DNA from: Thermoplasmatota archaeon
Lineage (GTDB): Archaea; Thermoplasmatota; Penumbrarchaeia; Penumbrarchaeales; Penumbrarchaeaceae
Length of the DNA stretch: 64,000 nt
Assembly (NCBI GenBank): GCA_025457865.1
Contig: JALOTP010000003.1
Coordinates: 33,067 to 97,066, forward strand
Direction: 5' to 3'
A program made the translations under genes and the position numbers. The notes below the pieces were generated by a model. It saw nothing but the letters and a program-made list of their open reading frames with translations. It was not told where the DNA came from and made no database searches. How positions within the stretch are numbered: the first letter of the stretch is position 1; every line of letters starts with the position of its first letter. Below, piece by piece: positions 58,059-64,000 of the stretch.

Positions 58059-58078
58059 ACAGCCCGGATGGCCCCCCG

Positions 58079-60235
58079 TTGCTCAAGAAAAGCATCTCAT
58101 CGCTTGCGCTAAGGAGGCTCGTTTCCGAGCTGGGCGCCCTCAAAGGCGCCCATTTCCAGAAGGCCTACCAGCTGGACCACGGGACCCTGGTCCTCCGGTT
58201 CGCCCAGAGGAGGGAGGTCTTGGAAAGGACCTCTGCCTCCTCCCCCCTTGCCGCTTCCGTCCTCTCGGCCCCCCAAGGTCCGGACCCTTTCACCGATGAT
58301 CAGCTGGCGGAGGGGGATGGACAAGGGAGCGCTTACTGCAAGGTGTTCCTCTACTTCAGGATGGGTAATTTCATCTATGCCACACCCAGGCTCGACATGG
58401 AGATGCCAAAGGACCCGTCCCCCTTCGCCATGAAGCTCAGGAGCGCCCTGGGCAACAGGAGGCTCGATGAGATCGGGCAGGTCGCCATGGACCGTCTGCT
58501 GGTACTGGAGTTCGAACCGGACCGTTCCGACGGGACCCCCCTCAAGCTCTTCCTCGAGCTGTTCGGAGACGGTAACGCGATCCTCGTCCGGGGGGATACG
58601 ATAGAAGCTCCATTCACTTCAAGGACCTGGGCCACCAGAACGGTCAAGAGGGGGGAGCCTTTCCAACCTCCCCCGTCCGGACCGGACCCTACCGGTCTGT
58701 CGGCCGCGGACATATCTGCGATGCTCAGCTTGACCGATGAGGACCTTGTCCATTTCCTGATAAGGAGGTGCGGTCTCCCTCCGGTCCATGCCGAGGAGGT
58801 CTGCTTCAGGCTCGGCAGGGAAAGGAAGGCTCTGCCCTCGAGCCTCGGACCCGAAGCGGGAGACCTCATGGCCTACGCCATCAGGGACCTGCTCGAGGAG
58901 CTGACGAAGGGGAGCGGTGCCTTCGTTCATTTCACCGACGGCGCACCGGAGCTCGTGGAACCGGTGATGCTCCGCTCCTTCCTGGGAAAGGATGGGAACC
59001 GGACCTCTGAAGGGCCAGTCGATGTCCCCTTGTCAAAAGGGCGCTCGGTGGTCCATGAGGGCTCTATGAGCTCGGCCATAGAGCATCATATAGCCGGAGC
59101 GGACTTGGACGGAAATCCGGTGGACCGTTCCAGGGAGAAAGAGATGGGGAGGCTAAGGAAGCAGCTTGAGGAGCAAATATCCCTGAAGGCAGCATCGCTC
59201 CTTGCCTCGGACAGGTACAAACAACTGGGCGATGCCGTGTACCTTTGTTTTTCGGACCTCTCGACCATAATAGGAACGTTCGACCCGGAAAGGTTCCTAT
59301 CAGACCCAGCATCCTATCCCGGGGTGGTCGGCCATATACTGGCCTCCGATGGGAGCAGGGGGAAGGCAAAGGTCAGGTTATCCGTGGAAGGCAGCTGGAT
59401 GGAGTTCGAGCTGGACCTTTCAACGGACGTCATAGGGAACGCCAACGCAATATACGAGCTGTCCAAGAAGGAGAAGAGAAAGGCCGAGGGATTGGACCTT
59501 GGGATATCCGCGACACAGGAGAAGCTGAGCGGTCTCGAGGAGGCAGCGAACGAAGAGAGGGACGGTGACCTTCCTACGGGGGTCGGCGTAAGACAGAAGG
59601 GGAAGAAGCTTCGGACATTCTGGTTCGAATCCTTCCGCTGGTGCTTCACTTCGGATAACATACTCCTTCTGGCCGGAAGGGACGCAAGGTCCAATGAGAA
59701 GCTCGTCAAGAAGTACATGAGGGACGAGGACCTCTACGCCCATGCCGATATCTCCGGTGCATCGAGCGTCGTTCTCAGGGCGGAGAAGGACAAGGAGGTC
59801 CCTGAGGCATCCAAGGAGGAAGGCTGCCATCTTTCCGTCCTCCACTCCAAGGCATGGCATTCGAAGGTGGGCTCTGCGAGCTCATACTGGGTGATGTCGC
59901 ATCAGGTCAGCCGGACCCCTCAATCGGGCGAGTTCGTGGCCAAGGGGTCATTCATAATCAGAGGCAGGAAGAACCTGGTCGTCAAGCTGCCACTGGTCGG
60001 CGCAATAGGGACGGTCTATATCGAGGGCGTTCCCAAGGCCATGTTCGGACCTGAGAGCGCAGTCGCATCAAGGTGCTCCGGGAGCTATTACAGGCTCACT
60101 CCAGGCAGGACGGAGAAGAACGATGCCGCCAAGGTGATATCCGTTTCGCTGGGGTGCGAGCTCGACCAGGTACTCTCGGTCCTCCCGGCGGGCGACATGG
60201 ACATCGTCAGGGTCGAAAGAGCGCAGGGAGCATGA
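58079..60235 (+). CDS. rqcH: RqcH/NEMF-family ribosome quality-control protein
   Basis: 718 aa. NFACT-N begins KKSISSLALRRLVSEL, as in archaeal family members that start at this point. Helix-rich NFACT-C/coiled coil spans about 330-500 and NFACT-R follows with RDEDLYAHADISGASSVVL (about 560). Binds obstructed large subunits and tRNA and, in relatives, adds C-terminal Ala tails to stalled chains. The frame opens at GTG 58034, but that start lies upstream of the TATA box at 58049-58058; a TTG at 58079 lies exactly where transcription should begin and matches the family N-terminus. Confidence 0.92.
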   Translation: MLKKSISSLALRRLVSELGALKGAHFQKAYQLDHGTLVLRFAQRREVLERTSASSPLAASVLSAPQGPDPFTDDQLAEGDGQGSAYCKVFLYFRMGNFIYATPRLDMEMPKDPSPFAMKLRSALGNRRLDEIGQVAMDRLLVLEFEPDRSDGTPLKLFLELFGDGNAILVRGDTIEAPFTSRTWATRTVKRGEPFQPPPSGPDPTGLSAADISAMLSLTDEDLVHFLIRRCGLPPVHAEEVCFRLGRERKALPSSLGPEAGDLMAYAIRDLLEELTKGSGAFVHFTDGAPELVEPVMLRSFLGKDGNRTSEGPVDVPLSKGRSVVHEGSMSSAIEHHIAGADLDGNPVDRSREKEMGRLRKQLEEQISLKAASLLASDRYKQLGDAVYLCFSDLSTIIGTFDPERFLSDPASYPGVVGHILASDGSRGKAKVRLSVEGSWMEFELDLSTDVIGNANAIYELSKKEKRKAEGLDLGISATQEKLSGLEEAANEERDGDLPTGVGVRQKGKKLRTFWFESFRWCFTSDNILLLAGRDARSNEKLVKKYMRDEDLYAHADISGASSVVLRAEKDKEVPEASKEEGCHLSVLHSKAWHSKVGSASSYWVMSHQVSRTPQSGEFVAKGSFIIRGRKNLVVKLPLVGAIGTVYIEGVPKAMFGPESAVASRCSGSYYRLTPGRTEKNDAAKVISVSLGCELDQVLSVLPAGDMDIVRVERAQGA

Positions 60236-60249
60236 ACCGGTCATAGGCC

Positions 60250-60275
60250 CCATATTTTCCTTTTTTCCCCAAAAA
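60250..60275 (+). terminator. T-rich terminator after rqcH
   Basis: ATTTTCCTTTTTTCCCC follows the rqcH stop by about 20 bp; archaeal terminators are often simple T runs. Confidence 0.4.
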
Positions 60276-60306
60276 TTATTTCTTGCCGGAGCCCACATCA
60301 ACTTCC

Positions 60307-61095
60307 ATGGAACCCCATATGAGTTCCAAACCATTGGAAGCGGCGACCCTTGTGGTGGGCAGCGAGATCCTCTCGGGAAGGACACGGGACACCAACACGC
60401 AGCTGCTCATAGAGACCCTGCTGGAGCGGGGGGTCAGGCTGGGGCGGTGGGTGGCGGTCCCCGATGAGGCCAATTCCATAAAGGCAGAGCTGGCACGCCT
60501 AATCATTGAGGGGTTCGACCCTATCTTCGTCAGCGGCGGGATGGGACCTACCCATGATGATATCACGGTTGCAGCCGTAGCCCAAGCCCTTTCCCTACCG
60601 CTGGTCCATGACAATGGTTCCGCCTGCAGGATGGAGGAGCGGTGGCTGATGAGGAACCCCGGAAAGGAGATACCAGCCCCTTCACTAGAGGGGATAAGGA
60701 AGATGTCGACCATCCCTGAAGGGTTCATGACCATTCCCAACGAAGCTGGGATGGCCGAAGGCCTTTACGGAAGGGTCGGAAGCAATGGTCAATTGGTGAT
60801 GGTCCTCCCCGGGGTCCCCAGAGAGTACAGGGCCATCCTTCTCTCGAAGGAAATGGGGGCCCTGCTCCCGAGGGGCGAGAGCATCCATATGGCAGAGATA
60901 GAGTTCAAAGGGAGGGAATCCCAGCTGGCGGTGCTCCTCAAGGAGATGCAGGGAGCGAACCCCGATGTCGAGATAGGCTCCTATCCTCAGGGGCCTATGA
61001 AGGTCATCATAAGGCTAACTGGCGGGAAGGGGAGGGTCGTTCAGGTGGAGGGAGAGCTGAAGGTCAAGATGGAAGGCATCAAGGTGCCCATCTGA
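60307..61095 (+). CDS. CinA-like / molybdopterin-binding (COG1058) domain protein
   Basis: 262 aa. Fold of MoaB/MogA with VVGSEILSGRTRDTNT at the N-terminus and FVSGGMGPTHDDIT (about residue 72), followed by LPGVPREY (about 165). Relatives include CinA nicotinamide-nucleotide pyrophosphatase and archaeal proteins annotated as molybdenum-cofactor or FAD-related; the deamidase half of full CinA is absent. Start ATG 60307 or 60319. Its 3' end overlaps the convergent tnaA gene by 17 bp. Confidence 0.85.
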   Translation: MEPHMSSKPLEAATLVVGSEILSGRTRDTNTQLLIETLLERGVRLGRWVAVPDEANSIKAELARLIIEGFDPIFVSGGMGPTHDDITVAAVAQALSLPLVHDNGSACRMEERWLMRNPGKEIPAPSLEGIRKMSTIPEGFMTIPNEAGMAEGLYGRVGSNGQLVMVLPGVPREYRAILLSKEMGALLPRGESIHMAEIEFKGRESQLAVLLKEMQGANPDVEIGSYPQGPMKVIIRLTGGKGRVVQVEGELKVKMEGIKVPI

Positions 61096-62464
61096 ACCTT
61101 GCAGTGAAATGCCTGAGCACCGGCGCCTCATTGGTCAGCTCGAACCCTTTTATCTGGCGTCTCTTGTCCCAGACCTTCTTGACGGCTTCCACCACATAAT
61201 CAAGGTGCCTGTAGGTGTAGACCCTTCTGGGGATGGTCAATCTCACCAGCTCCAGGGTGGCAGGCCTGTTCTTGCCTGTATCCGGGTCCCGGCCGTTGAG
61301 GAGCGTCCCGATCTCGACCCCCCTTACCCCCGACTCAAGGTAGAGGTGTGCGCAGAATGCCATCCCCGGGAACTGGTCCGGGGGGATCTGGGGTAGGAAC
61401 TTCTTCATATCGAGATAGATCGCATGCCCTCCCGGAGGCCAGAGGACCGGAATTCCCGCCTCTTTCAATCTTTCTCCGAGGTACCTCACATGTCCTATCC
61501 TGTAACCGAGATAGTCCTCGTCTATCCCCTCGTAGAGCCCGATCGCCATGGCTTCGAGGTCCCTACCGGCAAGACCACCGTAGGTGACGAAACCCTCGAA
61601 GAGGATGCCGAAGTTCTTGATCCTGTCGTAGATGGCAGGGTCCCCGGTCGCAATGAATCCGCCTATGTTCACTATCGCATCCTTCTTGGCGGACATGGTC
61701 ATCATATCGAAACAGTCCGCCTGCATCCGCGCGATCTCTTTGATGGGGCGGTCCCTCATCCCGTCCTCCCTTGTCTTGATGAAGTAGCAGTTCTCGGCAT
61801 ACCTAGCTCCGTCCAAACAGACAGGTATCCCATATTTCGCTGAGAGCTTCTTGACAGCTCTCATGTTCTCGAGCGATACAGGTTGGCCTCCTCCGGAGTT
61901 GCAGGTGGCCGTCACGACAGTGAAAGGTATCCTGTCCTTGCCGAACTCCTTGTAAACAGCCTCAAGCTTCTTCAGGTCAACGTTCCCCTTGAAAGGGTGG
62001 TCGAGATATGGATCGGACGCTTCATCTACCGTACAGTCGACGGCCCTTCCATTGTTGTGCTCTATATGGGCCTTGGTGGTATCGAAGTGCGTGTTCCCCG
62101 GTATCACATCCCCCTTCTTGATGAAGGCTGAATGGAGGACGTTCTCGGCCCCTCTCCCCTGGTGGCATGGGAGGACGTAATTGAAACCGAATATATCCCT
62201 GACCGATGATTCCAGATTGTAGAAGTTGCGGCATCCCGCATAGGTCTCGTCGCCCATCATCAATCCTGCCCACTGCCTGTCGGACATCGCCCCAGTTCCA
62301 GAATCGGTCAGGAGGTCTATGAGTATGTTCTCGCCCTTGATGAGGAAAACGTTCAATCCAGCCTCCTCAAGGAACCGCGCCCTATCCTCCCCTGACGGCA
62401 GGTGAATGGGCTCCACCATCTTGATCCTGAAAGGCTCCATCTCGGAAAAGACATCCCGCGCCAT
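61079..62464 (-). CDS. tnaA: Tryptophanase (tryptophan indole-lyase)
   Basis: 461 aa, PLP-dependent beta-eliminating lyase splitting tryptophan into indole, pyruvate and ammonia. The PLP lysine is in MSAKKDAIVNIGG (about residue 260). The choice between tryptophanase and tyrosine phenol-lyase rests on the C-terminal VLRHFTARF: the His corresponds to the tryptophanase active-site His, where phenol-lyases have Phe. ATG at 62464 with TATA box TTTATAT at 62490-62496. A GAACG/CGTTC inverted repeat brackets that TATA box. Could feed ammonia or pyruvate to the same nitrogen economy as the dehydrogenases, but is not clustered with them. Confidence 0.93.
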   Translation of the reverse strand: MARDVFSEMEPFRIKMVEPIHLPSGEDRARFLEEAGLNVFLIKGENILIDLLTDSGTGAMSDRQWAGLMMGDETYAGCRNFYNLESSVRDIFGFNYVLPCHQGRGAENVLHSAFIKKGDVIPGNTHFDTTKAHIEHNNGRAVDCTVDEASDPYLDHPFKGNVDLKKLEAVYKEFGKDRIPFTVVTATCNSGGGQPVSLENMRAVKKLSAKYGIPVCLDGARYAENCYFIKTREDGMRDRPIKEIARMQADCFDMMTMSAKKDAIVNIGGFIATGDPAIYDRIKNFGILFEGFVTYGGLAGRDLEAMAIGLYEGIDEDYLGYRIGHVRYLGERLKEAGIPVLWPPGGHAIYLDMKKFLPQIPPDQFPGMAFCAHLYLESGVRGVEIGTLLNGRDPDTGKNRPATLELVRLTIPRRVYTYRHLDYVVEAVKKVWDKRRQIKGFELTNEAPVLRHFTARFRWAP

Positions 62465-62482
62465 GTCGTCAACTAAAGGCCA

Positions 62483-62501
62483 GAACGGATATAAATCGTT
62501 C
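62483..62501. promoter_or_regulatory. Inverted repeat bracketing the tnaA TATA box
   Basis: GAACG (62483-62487) and CGTTC (62497-62501) enclose GATATAAAT; a further CGTTC is at 62506-62510. A protein bound here would block TBP. Confidence 0.35.
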
Positions 62502-62545
62502 GTATCGTTCTAACGCCCCTTTAGCAAATCTTATTACCTTCCGGA

Positions 62546-62664
62546 GGCAATGCTCTGCAGCGGAGGTACAGGTTTAGAGCGAATAGAACATTTTTGCATC
62601 CAGTTGGACAGAGAGGGCTATCTTACGACGGCCCCTCACCGCCAGTCCTCAACAGAGCATTACC
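62546..62664. ncRNA. Candidate structured RNA between tnaA and xerA
   Basis: A 250-bp non-coding gap contains GGCAATGCTCTG (62546-62557), which pairs at 11 of 12 positions with CAGAGCATTACC (62653-62664). Inside, GGAC/GTCC (62606-62609 with 62645-62648) and GAGGG/CCCTC (62613-62617 with 62633-62637) nest as a second arm. It does not look like 5S, SRP, RNase P or a C/D RNA. Strand is undetermined; a TTATTACC element at 62531-62538 could serve plus-strand transcription. Confidence 0.4.
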
Positions 62665-62713
62665 ATGCCGTGATGGTCGGGTCAGGCGCGGTCCAGCGTA
62701 TGCGCCGTGACGT

Positions 62714-63523
62714 TCATATGAGCCTTGAAAGCTCTTTCATACGGTCCCCGGCAAGATGTGTGTAGATCCTTGTGGTGGAAGGGTTCTTGTGACCCAGGAG
62801 GGTCTGGATATGGAAGATGTCCGCGCCACCCTCCAGAAGGTGGGTTGCGAAACTATGCCTCAAGGTGTGGGGTGTCACTCTCTTCTTCACACCGGCCCTG
62901 GACGCGGCATTTGTGACGATCGATTGGACAGAGCGGGAAGAGTACTGCCTCATCTCGCCCTTAGGTGCTGAGACCAACCCATTGTCCTTACGACCAAGTT
63001 CGAGCAGAAGGTCTTTCACCCTTGGATGCAGTAACACGAACCTGTCCTTGGCCCCTTTTCCTCTTCTTACATGGATCACCATCCTGTCAAGGTCAATGTC
63101 CTCACATCTGAGAGAAACGGCCTCTGACAATCGGAGGCCCCCGTAATAGAGCAGAGAGAGCAGAAGACGGTGCTTGAGGTTCATCGTAAGATCTATCATG
63201 GAGCGGACCTCCTCCCTGCTGAGCACCGAAGGCAGTCGAGCCTCCCTGCGGGCGAGGGGAATATCCTCATCGAATCCGCTCTTGAGCACGTGAACATGGA
63301 GGAAGCGGAGGGCGAAGTAGACCGATCTCATGGTGGACCTGCTTCGGTCAGTGAACCGGAGGAGGAAGGTCCGGGCATCCTCCCCCGACAACAGGAACCT
63401 CCTGCAGACCCCCCCGTAGCTCCTGCGGGTCCGGGGAGAATATCCTCTTAGCATCAGTTCCTCGTCCAACAACAGCAGGACCCTCTCGGCCCCGCGTTCC
63501 GAAATCCTCATAATCAAACGCAC
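62714..63523 (-). CDS. xerA: XerA-like tyrosine recombinase
   Basis: 269 aa. N-terminal SAM-like core-binding domain (LRGYSPRTRRSYGGV) and catalytic domain with the full set: Arg in YGGLRLSEA (about residue 130), Lys in GKGAKDR (about 157), His-x-x-Arg in HTLRHSFATH (about 220), His in LLGHKNPSTT (about 245) and Tyr in RIYTH (about 255). Size and sequence fit archaeal XerA, which resolves chromosome dimers at dif, but its position beside an AT-rich segment also fits an integrase. GTG 63523 or ATG 63511 may be the start; a TTTTTATTT box lies near 63550. Confidence 0.93.
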   Translation of the reverse strand: MRLIMRISERGAERVLLLLDEELMLRGYSPRTRRSYGGVCRRFLLSGEDARTFLLRFTDRSRSTMRSVYFALRFLHVHVLKSGFDEDIPLARREARLPSVLSREEVRSMIDLTMNLKHRLLLSLLYYGGLRLSEAVSLRCEDIDLDRMVIHVRRGKGAKDRFVLLHPRVKDLLLELGRKDNGLVSAPKGEMRQYSSRSVQSIVTNAASRAGVKKRVTPHTLRHSFATHLLEGGADIFHIQTLLGHKNPSTTRIYTHLAGDRMKELSRLI

Positions 63524-63663
63524 CCATATCCCACCGAAGGAGGCGAAATAAAAACCTTCGCATAACCGGTCCGAAAGTGGTGCAACCCGAATGACTACCC
63601 CGCATAAGCATAGTTATCTAAAATTCAACGAAAATCCTTATTAAAAATATGGAGTGACAATAT

Positions 63664-64000
63664 ATGAAAAATAACACGTTTATTCGTGTATATGATTTAA
63701 AATTCAATCTTTTTATCAGTTTTTTATTGTTAATACCTTTATCTTTAATGATATTTTTATATAAAGATATAATTTTTAATTTGGATGAAATTTTTCCAAT
63801 ACAAGCTTATATTGTTCTCATTTTTCTTATTTTTTTGTTTTTAGTTATCATATATGCTAATATAAATTTTATAAATAAAATATCAATATTTACAACAAAT
63901 AATTTTTATAATAATAAATTATTAATTAACAAGATATTAACCTTAAACAATATAAAATATGATATTATAAAAAATAATAAAAACAAATATATTGTGAAAA
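63664..64000 (+). CDS. AT-rich small membrane protein (3' end off window)
   Basis: Open from ATG 63664 to the window edge (112 codons). Two hydrophobic helices lie at about residues 12-35 and 48-68, followed by an Asn/Lys/Ile-rich region. GGAG is 9 nt upstream and TTATTAAAAA (63638-63647) is a TATA candidate. Base composition is extremely AT-rich compared with xerA next door, implying recent acquisition. Similar in style to the 105-aa gene at 9190-9507. No family recognised. Confidence 0.6.
   Translation, partial: MKNNTFIRVYDLKFNLFISFLLLIPLSLMIFLYKDIIFNLDEIFPIQAYIVLIFLIFLFLVIIYANINFINKISIFTTNNFYNNKLLINKILTLNNIKYDIIKNNKNKYIVK

Noticed and set aside
62546..62664. 5S rRNA
   Set aside because: Size and terminal stem are similar, but the conserved loop sequences of 5S are absent.
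62465..62713. dif site for XerA
   Set aside because: No convincing 11-6-11 inverted repeat of the archaeal dif type was found.
62550..62765. 71-codon plus-strand open frame between tnaA and xerA
   Set aside because: Overlaps the xerA 3' end, composition is not protein-like and the region is better explained as a structured RNA.

Overview
The window is archaeal DNA. Evidence: both subunits of DNA topoisomerase VI, a Hef helicase-nuclease, diphthine synthase, geranylgeranylglyceryl phosphate synthase, a Sec11-type Ser-His-Asp signal peptidase, an RqcH/NEMF-family protein, a XerA-like recombinase, a textbook C/D box guide RNA, and AT-rich TATA boxes about 25 bp upstream of starts, several apparently leaderless. 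Arginine codons are mostly AGG/AGA and the core is GC-rich. The gene mix and the many large membrane-anchored Ig-like surface proteins suggest a euryarchaeal lineage near Thermoplasmatota (not Thermoplasmatales proper, which I recall as lacking topoisomerase VI). That placement is inference. No rRNA, tRNA or CRISPR array was found.

Layout. 1-2060: start of a secreted metallo-beta-lactamase-fold/Ig protein running off the left edge. 2208-4470: hflX and galU. 4471-9730: a mosaic, AT-richer locus in which the 3' end of galU (177 bp) and a promoter plus small membrane-leader gene (about 110 bp) each occur twice, framing two unrelated cargo genes (a 1434-aa FG-GAP beta-propeller surface protein and a 105-aa membrane protein). 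9733-16972 (minus): larE, dphB, top6A, top6B, an unknown coiled-coil two-TM protein and a radical SAM protein. 17042-22253 (plus): giant surface protein, dual-specificity-type phosphatase and sugar nucleotidyltransferase in an overlapping operon. 22322-28707: four proteins with one N-terminal membrane helix, pseudopilin-like, one of about 1541 aa that seems to start at CTG. 28778-34842: zinc-ribbon protein, Hef, a small unknown, an iron-sulfur flavoprotein, MsrB and an NADP-type glutamate dehydrogenase; 34967-36328: a second, NAD-type-like glutamate dehydrogenase.

36386-46468 holds the most unusual set: three giant paralogues that combine receiver or GAF-like sensor modules with a PEP-synthase-type ATP-grasp domain and a shared C-terminal domain, but lack the swivelling phosphohistidine and PEP-binding domains; one also has a Pol-beta-type nucleotidyltransferase, and a metallophosphoesterase sits among them. 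46632-51805 is a three-gene NuoE/NuoF/NuoG-GltD flavin and Fe-S electron-transfer complex with no hydrogenase or formate dehydrogenase beside it; it probably exchanges electrons between NAD(P)H and ferredoxin and may serve the two glutamate dehydrogenases. 51812-63523 carries FeoA, Ogt, GGGP synthase, a C/D box sRNA, a PfkB kinase, signal peptidase, an unknown repeat protein, RqcH, a CinA-like protein, tryptophanase and XerA. From about 63600 the sequence becomes extremely AT-rich and ends inside a small membrane-protein gene, probably the edge of an acquired segment.
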